The translations under genes and the position numbers were made by a program. The notes beneath the pieces were generated by a model. The model saw nothing but the letters and a program-made list of their open reading frames with translations. It did no database searches and was not told the DNA's origin. Shown here piece after piece: positions 16,654-24,714 of a stretch of DNA of 34,849 nt. The DNA comes from an uncultured bacterium. GTDB taxonomy: Bacteria > Chloroflexota > Anaerolineae > J036 > Brachytrichaceae. The stretch is from the NCBI GenBank assembly GCA_903873965.1, contig CAIQQO010000202.1, positions 1 through 34,849 on the forward strand, in the 5' to 3' direction. Position 1 is the first letter of the stretch, and the number at the start of each line of letters is the position of its first letter.

Positions 16654-17405
16654 CTTTAAGGCTGCGTGCGACAGTTGAATATGATGGGACCGACTTTCAC
16701 GGATTCCAGCGACAGAAAAACGCACGCAGTGTTCAAAGTGTATTGGAGGAGGCGCTTAGTTTAACATGTGAAGAGGCGGTAGGTATCGTTGGTGCCGGGA
16801 GAACCGACACCGGGGTGCATGCTGCTGGTCAGGTGATTGTATTTAACACCACGTGGTCGCATTCAATCACTGATCTTCATAAGGCGTTGAACATGAGATT
16901 GCCGGATGATGTTGCTGTTCTGGACTTGATGGAGTGTGAAGGTTCATTTCATCCACGGTTTAGTGCACGCAGCCGCATCTATGAGTATGTGGTGTCTGTT
17001 TTGCCGGTTAGGCATCCACTCACCCGTCGATACACTTGGCAGATAACCAGCAACCTTGATCTGGATCTGATGAACGAGGCATCTGGTATTCTGGTTGGAG
17101 AGCATGACTTCGCAGCGTTTGGGTCAGCGCCGCAAGGCGATGTCACAGTGCGAAGGGTAGTGCGGGCAGGCTGGCAGGCGATCGAACGTACGGAGCGAAC
17201 TATCGATTCCGGTCTGTTATTTACAATTGAGGCGAATGCCTTTCTCTTTCGAATGGTGCGGCACATTGTACTGGTGCTCGTTCAGGTCGGAAGAAAAAAG
17301 ATCGAAGTCGATAGTGTTCGCGACATACTTGCGAGCAAAGACTCACAGCGTATCAAGGGAATGGCCCCAGCATGTGGGCTTAGTTTGGTAAAGGTGATTT
17401 ATTAG
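16650..17405 (+). CDS. truA: tRNA pseudouridine(38-40) synthase TruA
   Basis: TruA makes pseudouridine at positions 38-40 of the tRNA anticodon arm. The 251-residue product starts with VEYDGTDFHGFQRQKNARSV and contains the catalytic loop GAGRTDTGVHAAGQ with D53 as nucleophile. It also has the F-H-P-R-F-S-A-R block (residues 92-99) and a closing FLFRMVRHIVLVLVQVGRKK segment. The start is a TTG overlapping the rplQ stop (TTGA); no better ATG or GTG preserves the conserved strand. GAGG at 16645-16648 is very close, so coupling with rplQ is likely. Its place between rplQ and rplM is common. Confidence 0.95.
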   Translation: MTLRLRATVEYDGTDFHGFQRQKNARSVQSVLEEALSLTCEEAVGIVGAGRTDTGVHAAGQVIVFNTTWSHSITDLHKALNMRLPDDVAVLDLMECEGSFHPRFSARSRIYEYVVSVLPVRHPLTRRYTWQITSNLDLDLMNEASGILVGEHDFAAFGSAPQGDVTVRRVVRAGWQAIERTERTIDSGLLFTIEANAFLFRMVRHIVLVLVQVGRKKIEVDSVRDILASKDSQRIKGMAPACGLSLVKVIY

Positions 17406-17419
17406 ATAAAGAGACTTGG

Positions 17420-17481
17420 AGGAACCTGGTTTCGGCAATAACAGGCGGCGGTGTGGCTGCTATCGCTTAAACCAGGTTCCT
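17420..17481 (+). promoter_or_regulatory. Long hairpin upstream of rplM
   Basis: AGGAACCTGGTTT (17420-17432) is exactly complementary to AAACCAGGTTCCT (17469-17481), a perfect 13-bp stem. The pairing continues inward with few mismatches (GC, ATA and CAG on the left against GC, TAT and CTG on the right) to a GC-rich loop near 17445-17456. It fills most of the 104-base space between truA and rplM and has no T-run after it, so it is not a classic terminator. It may be a ribosomal-protein leader, an RNA-processing site or a small repeat element. Confidence 0.6.
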
Positions 17482-17509
17482 GAAGCAGGGCTCTTGAGGA
17501 TGGTAGACG

Positions 17510-17959
17510 ATGAAAGTAGAGAAAACCTACGTGACGACACCTGAAGAAGCTCAGGCAAATAAGACTTGGTATGTCTTGGATGCTGAAGGCAAAACATTGG
17601 GGCGCGTGGCGTCCAAAATTGCCCAGATGATTATTGGCAAGCACAAACCCACTTATACCCCCAGTGTTGACTGCGGTGATTTTGTGGTTGTGATTAACGC
17701 TGAGAAGATCGCAGTGACTGGCAATCGCCTGGAAGAGAAGATGTATGTGCGCCATTCGATGTATGCCGGCGCGGGCTTGAAGCAGGTCTCTCTGAAGAAA
17801 GTCTTGGCCCACAGACCTGAGCGCGCCATTCGCGAAGCCGTGTGGGGTATGATCCCGCATGGTAAACTAGGTCGTCGTATGATTACCAAGTTGAAAGTAT
17901 ATGGTGGAACCGAGCATCCTCATGCTGCGCAGCAGCCCCAGGTGCTTGAGGACAAGTAA
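17510..17959 (+). CDS. rplM: 50S ribosomal protein L13
   Basis: L13 is an early-assembly large-subunit protein. The 149-residue product has KTYVTTPEEAQANKTWYVLD, then AEGKTLGRVASKIAQMIIGK and HKPTYTPSVDCGDFVVVINA. The KVYGGTEHPHAAQQPQVLE end is also typical. GAGGA at 17496-17500 gives a 9-base spacer to the ATG. The hairpin at 17420-17481 lies just upstream. L13 and S9 form the usual pair, here followed by L19. Confidence 0.97.
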   Translation: MKVEKTYVTTPEEAQANKTWYVLDAEGKTLGRVASKIAQMIIGKHKPTYTPSVDCGDFVVVINAEKIAVTGNRLEEKMYVRHSMYAGAGLKQVSLKKVLAHRPERAIREAVWGMIPHGKLGRRMITKLKVYGGTEHPHAAQQPQVLEDK

Positions 17960-18005
17960 ACCGGAATCGAGTTTAGCGGTAATCCTGGCTGGAGATATAT
18001 AAGGA

Positions 18006-18407
18006 ATGACTGAAACACAGCAATACTATGAAGGCGTTGGTCGCCGTAAGGAAGCTACTGCGCGCGCGCGACTGTATAGTGGCGGCAGCGGTAAAGTGCT
18101 GATCAATGATCGCGAATTGGAAGCCTATTTCGGGAAGGAACTGGACCGTCAGGCTGTAAAGTCTCCACTCGCGGTTGCCGGTGCTGAGGAGCGATACAAC
18201 ATCAGTGTGCATGTTAATGGCGGCGGCAGCACAGGTCAAGCCATTGCTGCTCGCATGGCCGTTGCACGCGCACTGCTCAAAATCGATATCGAGTTTCGTG
18301 CTGCACTAAAAGCCGCCGGCTTTCTCTCACGCGATGCGCGCGAGAAGGAACGTAAGAAGCCAGGTTTGAAGCGCGCCCGCAAGGCACCAACATACACGAA
18401 GCGCTAA
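18006..18407 (+). CDS. rpsI: 30S ribosomal protein S9
   Basis: S9 is a head protein whose C-terminal tail touches P-site tRNA. The 133-residue product has QYYEGVGRRKEATARARLYS near the start and GSGKVLINDRELEAYF, then VHVNGGGSTGQAIAARMAVA. It closes with the invariant basic tail KKPGLKRARKAPTYTKR. AAGGA directly precedes the ATG, with GGAG further upstream near 17991. The gap to rplS is 22 bases. Confidence 0.97.
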   Translation: MTETQQYYEGVGRRKEATARARLYSGGSGKVLINDRELEAYFGKELDRQAVKSPLAVAGAEERYNISVHVNGGGSTGQAIAARMAVARALLKIDIEFRAALKAAGFLSRDAREKERKKPGLKRARKAPTYTKR

Positions 18408-18429
18408 GGCTTTACCAGAGGATAGAGAG

Positions 18430-18852
18430 ATGAATCTTGTTGAATCGCTCGAAAAGAGCTTAGTTCCTAATCCGAAAATTCCGGTATTACAGCCTGGCGA
18501 TACCGTTCGCGTTCATCAGCGCATTGTTGAAGGCGATCGCGAACGTATTCAGGTGTTTCAGGGTACCGTGATTCGAATACGCAAGGGCGGCGCCAATGCC
18601 TCTTTTACTGTTCGTCGTATCGCGACGAATAACATTGGAGTAGAGCGCACCTACTTGCTGTTGTCACCGCGTATTGATAGAGTGGAAGTTCTGAAACATG
18701 CCAAGGTACGTCGTGCACAGCTTTATTACTTCCGCAAGCTACAGGGCAAGTCGGCGCGTCTTAAGGAGCGCTTGGCTGTTAGACCGACGGTAGCCAAGGC
18801 GCCACCTGCGCCTCCACCCGCAGCGCCTACTGTAGATACTCCGGCAGCATAA
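18430..18852 (+). CDS. rplS: 50S ribosomal protein L19 with Pro/Ala-rich tail
   Basis: L19 sits at the subunit interface. The 140-residue product contains IPVLQPGDTVRVHQRIVEGD, RERIQVFQGTVIRIRKGGAN and FTVRRIATNNIGVERTYLL, then SPRIDRVEVLKHAKVRRAQL and YYFRKLQGKSARLKER, the full family fold. About 25 residues of Pro/Ala-rich tail follow, an addition beyond the usual 115-120. AGAGGA at 18417-18422 has a 7-base spacer. rplS normally sits with rpsP-rimM-trmD; here it closes the rplM-rpsI unit and is followed by a terminator. Confidence 0.96.
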   Translation: MNLVESLEKSLVPNPKIPVLQPGDTVRVHQRIVEGDRERIQVFQGTVIRIRKGGANASFTVRRIATNNIGVERTYLLLSPRIDRVEVLKHAKVRRAQLYYFRKLQGKSARLKERLAVRPTVAKAPPAPPPAAPTVDTPAA

Positions 18853-18873
18853 GCCAGATTTTATCGGGCTTTA

Positions 18874-18913
18874 GGGTGCCATTCGTTTGCGAATGGCACC
18901 CTTTGTTTGTTTT
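18874..18913 (+). terminator. Intrinsic terminator of the ribosomal super-operon
   Basis: GGGTGCCATTCG (18874-18885) and CGAATGGCACCC (18890-18901) form a perfect 12-bp stem with a TTTG loop, followed by TTTGTTTGTTTT. It starts 21 bases after the rplS stop. On the opposite strand no T-run follows, so it acts on + strand transcripts only. Confidence 0.93.
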
Positions 18914-18991
18914 CGCTATTGAAAAGGACCAGATTGGGTGCTTACGTTGACGTATGGCCTGGGCTGCCCAATCGAAATGACGCAGTTGAAT

Positions 18992-20911
18992 CTAGCGAGC
19001 CTCTATAGTGACATTGGCAGGTTGCGGTAACAGTATTGATCCATACATTTGTCGGCTGGGTGGGCTGGCAAATGTAGGCGGACGCACTTTACCATGGGGG
19101 TCATATAAGCCTACGAATATTGGATATTGGCCGGGGTGAGTATCAATCGAAGTAGTAAGGGGATGAATGTCTTCTATGATTTGCCCTGGTTGCCAGCACG
19201 TTGTGGGATATAGCCAGTCTACAGGTCCTGTATCGTCTGATGCAACGCGGGTTTGGTCTTGGTCATTGGTCGCGACGTGGATGAATACTTTGTAGGCTAC
19301 ATTAATGGGTTCGGGGCTCATTCTTTGCCAATAAAGTGTCATGGTCTGATAAGCGCCAACCCGCAACTCGGGGACTTTATAGCCCAATAATGCAATCTGG
19401 CCGCTTGCACCAAAGCGAGTATCGATGGTGGTGGCGTCCGAAGGTATCTGCACAGCCGGCATTTTTGCCGGCGTAATACCATAATCGTTCAATATGCGCA
19501 GTACACCTGCCATCACAATGAGTTGAATGGCTAGAAGCAGAATCACCAAAGCCTGCTCCCCCTGTCGTTTACGTGCGATGATGACGGCTGCGGCTGCGAC
19601 GGCAACGGGCGTGAAAAATAGCCATACGCGTCCGGTTTCTCCACGGGCTATATGCAAAACAGACATAACAAGCAGCGTGACACAAAATGCAGCGGTCAAT
19701 GGCGCTGCCTTTTTCCAGCCTGCCAATGCAGTGATCGCTACGACCGGTAGGCCGATGAAAGTGATGATATCCCATGGGTGCCACGCGACAAAAGGCCAGT
19801 ATGGGAAATCGATACTGAGATGGCTGGAAATAACTACTTTATATAGCTCAATAGGATTGAGACCATAGAAAATATATGATAGCAGCCAGATGGATATGGA
19901 GCCAATTGCGACAAGAATTGCCTGCAAAATGCGCTTGCGCCACGTCTGAAATTTCCGCCAAAACGGCTCTGTTTGAGTAATACGGACTAAAACATAGATG
20001 CATGCAATAAGCGCCATTGGTACATTTCCAAAACTGGCAAATGTGGCCAGGGACAGCAGCAATCCAGCTAGAAAGGCATGCCAGTTGCTGTTTTCGGTGA
20101 CAATGGCTTCACACAAGAGCAGGACCGTGATTGTCACCAACGGAAAGATGCGATCATCCTGCGCTACCCACATACCAAATCCAGGCGTTAACGGGTAAAG
20201 CAAAGCGGCGATGACTGCTGCGGACGTGCCTGCTACGCGCTTCACCAATAAGTACAATGGCCAAACAGTCAGCATGGCCAATGCGATTTCGACTACGATT
20301 CCGAAAGCGCCTGCTGCCATTTGGTTGGCTGCTACGGTTGTCGATACATCACTCAAACAGCTGTATGGACGCAGCCAGTTAGCCACGGTATTGGCAACTT
20401 CGGGAGTGAGTTTGAAGAGCTGGGCGCCGCCCCAGTAAATCAATGAAAGGCCTGGTGGATGTCGGCTCTGATGAACGGGGTATTCTGGTGCGTTTACCGT
20501 GTAGTTGGCGATGAATTCACCCAAATCCTGAACCTGCGCACCTACAGTCCAGTAACCGCCACTTTTGATTGCGTACGTACGCCACGCAATTCCTGCCAGT
20601 GGATCAGGTTCACTTACCCGTGTCACGCTCCACTGAATCGCCAGGCTGCCAAGAACGACCAGTGTGATGAGTTCAATGCGCTGCATCCTTGTTAGGCCGC
20701 CATCAGGTTTAATACGACGAATCAGCAACCAGCTAACAGCCGAGTAGAGAGACACACATACGATCAACGGCAGGATGGCATCAAGCGATACATCAAACTC
20801 TCGGCGCCAGAGTATTAATCCATCGCGCGAAGGGTAAAAAAGCAAATTGAGGACATAGATGATGGTGGGAATGACTGGGATGAATAAAAACCATCTGTTA
20901 GGCCTGGGCAT
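18992..20911 (-). CDS. GT39-like membrane glycosyltransferase with C-terminal soluble domain
   Basis: The 639-residue product is a multi-span membrane protein with about a dozen hydrophobic helices up to roughly residue 480. A soluble C-terminal domain of about 150 residues follows, rich in beta-type sequence (YQTMTLYWQRM, YKVFIHVATNDQDQTRVASD). The first loop has acidic RREFDVS. The motif QSRHPPGLSLIYWG near residue 150 matches the HPPG element of dolichyl-phosphate-mannose-type (GT-C, GT39/PMT-like) transferases. Such enzymes move a sugar from a lipid carrier to protein or glycan on the outer face of the membrane; the substrate here is unknown. A TATACT box lies close upstream and I see no Shine-Dalgarno sequence. 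The gene stands alone, opposite in direction to both neighbours. Confidence 0.72.
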   Translation of the reverse strand: MPRPNRWFLFIPVIPTIIYVLNLLFYPSRDGLILWRREFDVSLDAILPLIVCVSLYSAVSWLLIRRIKPDGGLTRMQRIELITLVVLGSLAIQWSVTRVSEPDPLAGIAWRTYAIKSGGYWTVGAQVQDLGEFIANYTVNAPEYPVHQSRHPPGLSLIYWGGAQLFKLTPEVANTVANWLRPYSCLSDVSTTVAANQMAAGAFGIVVEIALAMLTVWPLYLLVKRVAGTSAAVIAALLYPLTPGFGMWVAQDDRIFPLVTITVLLLCEAIVTENSNWHAFLAGLLLSLATFASFGNVPMALIACIYVLVRITQTEPFWRKFQTWRKRILQAILVAIGSISIWLLSYIFYGLNPIELYKVVISSHLSIDFPYWPFVAWHPWDIITFIGLPVVAITALAGWKKAAPLTAAFCVTLLVMSVLHIARGETGRVWLFFTPVAVAAAAVIIARKRQGEQALVILLLAIQLIVMAGVLRILNDYGITPAKMPAVQIPSDATTIDTRFGASGQIALLGYKVPELRVGAYQTMTLYWQRMSPEPINVAYKVFIHVATNDQDQTRVASDDTGPVDWLYPTTCWQPGQIIEDIHPLTTSIDTHPGQYPIFVGLYDPHGKVRPPTFASPPSRQMYGSILLPQPANVTIEAR

Positions 20912-20920
20912 CGTTTCGGG

Positions 20921-20926
20921 AGTATA
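20921..20926 (-). promoter_or_regulatory. -10-like box just upstream of the GT39-like gene
   Basis: On the minus strand TATACT (20926 to 20921) ends nine bases before the ATG, leaving almost no leader. No ribosome binding site is visible. The -35 region is poor. Leaderless expression is an inference. Confidence 0.3.
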
Positions 20927-21020
20927 CCATCGCGATCATGTCGATATACACCTTCAAACACGGTAAATCATCATTCCCCATTTTCTGAAACTGAACTATA
21001 ACAGTGACGTGGAGGCACCT

Positions 21021-21341
21021 ATGCATATTGTCCATGTACACGTCCATGTGAAAACCGAGATGGTTGAGTCGTTCAGACAAGCAAGTATTGAGAATGCACG
21101 CTATAGCGTCAAAGAGGAAGGAATTGCGAGATTTGATGTTATTCAGCAGACCGATGATCTTGCGCGATTCATTCTCATTGAGGTCTATCGCACACCTGAA
21201 GACCAACTCAAGCATCGTGAGACATCACACTATAAGACGTGGCGTGATGCAGTCTCCGATATGATGGTTGAACCACGTTTTGCAGTCAGGTTCACTAATT
21301 GCTTCCCTGATGACCAGGGATGGGGGAATGATGCGTTTTGA
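21021..21341 (+). CDS. ABM-fold (LsrG/YgiN-like) monooxygenase family protein
   Basis: The 106-residue product matches the antibiotic-biosynthesis-monooxygenase/dimeric alpha-beta barrel fold. It starts [20 protein letters not shown] and has [18 protein letters not shown], then [20 protein letters not shown] and HYKTWRDAV, the EVY..H..S.HY/F pattern typical of LsrG- and YgiN-like members. Such proteins act on quinols or on phosphorylated autoinducer-type dicarbonyls, but many are of unknown substrate. ATG 21021 has GGAGG at 21011-21015 with a 5-base spacer. The 3' end overlaps the dehydrogenase start by about 11 bases, so the two are probably translated together and act in one pathway. Confidence 0.82.
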   Translation: MHIVHVHVHVKTEMVESFRQASIENARYSVKEEGIARFDVIQQTDDLARFILIEVYRTPEDQLKHRETSHYKTWRDAVSDMMVEPRFAVRFTNCFPDDQGWGNDAF

Positions 21342-22485
21342 ATTTGTGACAGCCGGCCGGATAGTTTTCGCACCGGGTTCAATTCAACAGATTGGAAAAT
21401 TAGCTGCTGAATTTGGTCAGCGTGCACTTGTTGCGACAGGTATGCCAGCTGATCAGTCCGCGATCTTGCTGAATGTGTTGAATTCTCAACGCATATCAGC
21501 CGTTGTTCTGAATGTAGATGGCGAACCTACTACTGAGGGCATTAAGGCTGGAGCTGATAAAGCTCGTGCAGAGCTGTGCGATGTCGTGATTGGTTTTGGT
21601 GGTGGGAGTGCGATCGACAGTGCAAAAGCCATAGCGGCGTTGCTGACGAATGGCGGCGATCCACTAGATTATCTAGAGGTTATTGGACAAGGCAAAGCAC
21701 TCTCGAAACCTTCTGCCCCTTGCATTGCTATTCCGACTACGGCAGGGACTGGCGCCGAAGTCACACGTAACGCTGTATTGGCATCAAAGGAACACAAGGT
21801 TAAGGCCAGCCTGCGCAGTTCCACCATGCTCCCGCGCGTGGCTTTGATCGATCCGCATCTCGCTGTATCATTGCCCCCGTCTGTGACAGCCAGCACTGGC
21901 ATGGATGCTTTAACCCAACTCATCGAACCGTTTGTGTCCATAAAGGCCAATCCGATGTCTGATGCGTTTTGCCGTGAGGGTATGCGGCGTGCAGCACAAT
22001 CATTGCGCCAGGCATACGAGCATGGTGATGATGTGAATGCTCGCGAAGAGATGGCATTGGCCAGTCTTCTGGGCGGTCTGGCGTTGGCCAACGCTGGATT
22101 GGGCGCTGTTCACGGCTTTGCCGGTCCGATTGGTGGGATGTTCCCAGCGCCGCACGGTGCGGTGTGTGCGCGCCTGTTGCCGTCGGTGATGGCGATCAAT
22201 GTCATGGCTTTAGCTGAGCGCCAACCCGATAGTATGGCTTTGCGTCGTTATGACGAAGTGGCGCGCATACTTACAGCCAATCCGTCGGCTACGGCTCAAG
22301 ACGGCGTTATCTGGGTTGAGGAGTTATGCGCCGCGTTGCATATCCCTGCACTAGGCACTTACGGTATGACATCCGAACACTTATCTGAACTTGTCGAAAG
22401 GTCAGCCGTGGCCAGTAGCATGCAGGCCAATCCACTTAAGTTAACCAATGGAGAAATGCTGGAAATGCTGGTACTGGCTATGTAG
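21331..22485 (+). CDS. Iron-containing (group III) alcohol dehydrogenase family protein
   Basis: The 384-residue product is a full group III dehydrogenase that oxidises alcohols or reduces aldehydes or ketones with NAD(P). The nucleotide-binding [15 protein letters not shown] is at residues 88-102 and [14 protein letters not shown] at 134-147. Against the four metal ligands of FucO (D194, H198, H263, H277) this protein has D192, Q196, H261 and H275, with constant offset. One ligand His is thus Gln, in [12 protein letters not shown]. Metal binding may be weaker or different. The start is ATG 21331 or the adjacent 21328, behind GGGGGA. It overlaps the ABM-type gene and precedes the UroD-like gene by 57 bases. 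The substrate is unknown; lactaldehyde reductase and maleylacetate reductase are relatives. Confidence 0.88.
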   Translation: MRFEFVTAGRIVFAPGSIQQIGKLAAEFGQRALVATGMPADQSAILLNVLNSQRISAVVLNVDGEPTTEGIKAGADKARAELCDVVIGFGGGSAIDSAKAIAALLTNGGDPLDYLEVIGQGKALSKPSAPCIAIPTTAGTGAEVTRNAVLASKEHKVKASLRSSTMLPRVALIDPHLAVSLPPSVTASTGMDALTQLIEPFVSIKANPMSDAFCREGMRRAAQSLRQAYEHGDDVNAREEMALASLLGGLALANAGLGAVHGFAGPIGGMFPAPHGAVCARLLPSVMAINVMALAERQPDSMALRRYDEVARILTANPSATAQDGVIWVEELCAALHIPALGTYGMTSEHLSELVERSAVASSMQANPLKLTNGEMLEMLVLAM

Positions 22486-22542
22486 CATCATGATAGGACT
22501 CGAAAAGATGAAGAGTGCCAGAATATGAACAATGGAGATCAC

Positions 22543-23604
22543 ATGAGAAAGGAAACAATGACCCCGCGTGAGCGATGGCTGGCTGTTTTAACACGCCAGA
22601 AGCCCGACCGTGTTCCAATGGATTACTGGACTACCGATGAAGCTGCAAAGAAACTTCTGGCGCATCTTGGATGCCGGACACGGCGACAGGCGCTGGAGAA
22701 GATGCATGTGGACTACGTAGTCACGGTGCATCCCAAGTACAAAGGTCCGCGCCTTCATCCGTTGCAGGATATGTATGGCTGCAAGTACCGCAACATCGAG
22801 TACGGTACCGGAATCTATAGAGAGCTGATCCATAGTCCGCTTGCAGTGTATAACAGCGTTGAAGAAATCGAAAAGAATTATCAGTTTCCTAAAGCAGACT
22901 GGTGGGATTATAGCGAGGTACCCAGCCAGATCAAAGGTCGCGAGAAATATCCGATACGCGGCGGTGGATCTGAACCTTTTCTGATGTACAAAAACCTGCG
23001 TGGCGATGAACAGGCTTTTATGGATCTGATCGAGAATCCCGAGATTGTCGAGTACTGCATGGGGAAGATGTTCGATCTAGCCTATGAGAATACGCGCCGC
23101 ATCTATGAACAGATTCCGGGTAAGGTGATGATCACCTATGTCGCCGAAGATATGGGGGGGCAGACCGATTTGATGTTCTCGCCAAAACAGATTAGGCAGT
23201 TCTTGTTGCCCGGAATGAAACGTATCATCGATCTGGCTCATCAGGCTGGTGCCTATGTTTTCCATCATAACGATGGCAATTGCAGCCGCATCTTGCCAGA
23301 GATGATTGCGCTTGGGATCGATGTGCTCAATCCGATCCAATGGCGTTGTCCCGGCATGGAGCGCGAAAAGCTGAAGCGTGATTTTGGCGACAAACTTATT
23401 TTCCATGGCGGTGTGGATAACCAATTTACGCTGGCTTTTGGTACTGTCGAGGATGTCCGCAATGAGGTGATGGACGATCTACGCCTGTTGGGTGAAGGTG
23501 GGGGTTATATCCTGGCGCCGTGCCATAATATTCAGGCTGTCAGCCCACCTGAGAATATCGTTGCCATGTATAAGACAGCCTATGACCATGGCTGGATAGA
23601 CTAG
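22543..23604 (+). CDS. Uroporphyrinogen decarboxylase / MtaA-like family protein
   Basis: The 353-residue product belongs to the UroD superfamily, an (alpha/beta)8 barrel. The typical start is MTPRERWLAVLTRQKPDRVP. Towards the C-terminus come VFHHNDGNCSRILPEMIALG, DVLNPIQWRCPGM, FHGGVDNQFTLAFGT and GGYILAPCHNIQAVSPPENI. These resemble methylcobamide methyltransferase-type members (MtaA, CmuA) more than haem-pathway HemE. However, the HxC zinc motif is replaced by HHNDGN, with the later Cys kept in APCHNIQ. Function is therefore unassigned. ATG 22543 has GGAG at 22534-22537; ATG 22558 with AAAGGA is a credible alternative. It is the last gene of the ABM-ADH-UroD-like + strand cluster. Confidence 0.82.
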   Translation: MRKETMTPRERWLAVLTRQKPDRVPMDYWTTDEAAKKLLAHLGCRTRRQALEKMHVDYVVTVHPKYKGPRLHPLQDMYGCKYRNIEYGTGIYRELIHSPLAVYNSVEEIEKNYQFPKADWWDYSEVPSQIKGREKYPIRGGGSEPFLMYKNLRGDEQAFMDLIENPEIVEYCMGKMFDLAYENTRRIYEQIPGKVMITYVAEDMGGQTDLMFSPKQIRQFLLPGMKRIIDLAHQAGAYVFHHNDGNCSRILPEMIALGIDVLNPIQWRCPGMEREKLKRDFGDKLIFHGGVDNQFTLAFGTVEDVRNEVMDDLRLLGEGGGYILAPCHNIQAVSPPENIVAMYKTAYDHGWID

Positions 23605-23692
23605 TAAAGAGGCTATCACTACAGCGTTCTCAACACATCAGGTGTTTATTCTGATAGGAATCGAACGGTCGGCTGCACCAGAATGATTCGAA

Positions 23693-23730
23693 GGCTGCAT
23701 AAAGATTGATCCATCATTTCTTATGCAGCC
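23693..23730. repeat. Inverted repeat between convergent genes (possible terminator)
   Basis: GGCTGCATAA (23693-23702) and TTATGCAGCC (23721-23730) are perfectly complementary with an 18-base spacer. A second small stem, GCCCAG (23728-23733) with CTGGGC (23743-23748), overlaps its right arm, so the two are mutually exclusive. No T-run follows on either strand. The 265-base space 23605-23869 between the UroD-like gene and the GNAT gene holds no coding frame that I can support. Confidence 0.4.
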
Positions 23731-23869
23731 CAGTGTTTCAGCCTGGGCGATCGCGTTCTTCAACCGTGAACACAATGCATATTGGGATGAGCGCGCATAA
23801 ACACTGACGTATCGTTCACCTCAGTGGATGAGCTGATATTGCCCAGTCGATGTACGGCTATGCGGTAGA

Positions 23870-24703
23870 TTACTCTTTGATCCGAATGAGATGTGACTGG
23901 TAGTTGCATACGTGATGAAATCCGGCTTTCAACGCCGTTTTCCCGGAGGCGACATTGGAAGCCCAGCAATGCCACCCGACTTCACGAATACTTGCACTAC
24001 GGGCTATTTGAACCATAGCTCGCGTCATCAGTGTACCTAGCCCACGGCGCTGAAACGGCTCTCGTGTTTCTATGCCAATTTCGCACCGATCTGCACTGTT
24101 GTACTCCGACAGGCACCAGCCGATCAATTCGCTGTTCTGTATGAGGCACACGCCGAAGCTTCGTGCAAGAAAGTTATCCACACTCGGGCGCTCGGAACAC
24201 ATCTCTTCCTTGAGTGTATCCAGGTTTATCAGCGCGTGATTTCCAACCAATTTGGCATCCACTCTCTGCAGCGACATCCCCGCAGGAACTTCACTGAACG
24301 CATCGACAGTATCGGGCAGACGCGTGTCGCAGGCGTAGTATTGGCGTAAAGCACGATGACAACTTTTACCCGGTAGCAAATCATGCTCAATCGATTCTGC
24401 CCACTGATCTGGTTCGTAATACAGCGATAACCAGTGATTACCGCGGCCGAGCTCGTGCGGAATAACCACGCTGGCTATAAAATCAGCTGCAGCAGCACTG
24501 GATGATTGATGATCAGGATCACCTGCGAGTAGTATTCTGTGCCCATACCATATCAGGGCGCAGTTCGGACTCGTTGCGTCGTCAGTAAATAACCGGGCAG
24601 GCGTAGCGCCGTTCATCACGCTATCGATGGCGAGATGAATCCTCAGCGCCTCAAAGAGCGGCGAAACGACGCAAAATGCTGGTAGGTCGAGTTCGATTAG
24701 CAT
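23870..24703 (-). CDS. GNAT-family N-acetyltransferase
   Basis: The 277-residue product has a C-terminal GNAT domain: LIGWCLSEYNSADRCEIGIE, then REPFQRRGLGTLMTRAMVQI with the acetyl-CoA-binding RRGLGT loop, and VGWHCWASNVASGKTALKAG. The layout, with a long N-terminal domain of about 150 residues, fits the GNAT_acetyltran family of mostly uncharacterised proteins, one relative being the zwittermicin resistance protein ZmaR. The substrate is unknown. It starts 11 bases after the thymidylyltransferase stop on the same strand, so it is probably co-transcribed. No Shine-Dalgarno sequence is evident. Confidence 0.8.
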   Translation of the reverse strand: MLIELDLPAFCVVSPLFEALRIHLAIDSVMNGATPARLFTDDATSPNCALIWYGHRILLAGDPDHQSSSAAAADFIASVVIPHELGRGNHWLSLYYEPDQWAESIEHDLLPGKSCHRALRQYYACDTRLPDTVDAFSEVPAGMSLQRVDAKLVGNHALINLDTLKEEMCSERPSVDNFLARSFGVCLIQNSELIGWCLSEYNSADRCEIGIETREPFQRRGLGTLMTRAMVQIARSASIREVGWHCWASNVASGKTALKAGFHHVCNYQSHLIRIKE

Positions 24704-24714
24704 GTGGCATTGAG

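Noticed and set aside
18932-18973. Inverted repeat GATTGGG/CCCAATC as a terminator for the GT39-like gene
   Set aside because: The stem is only 7 bp with a 28-base loop, and the T-run on the minus strand is short and displaced. Too weak to call.
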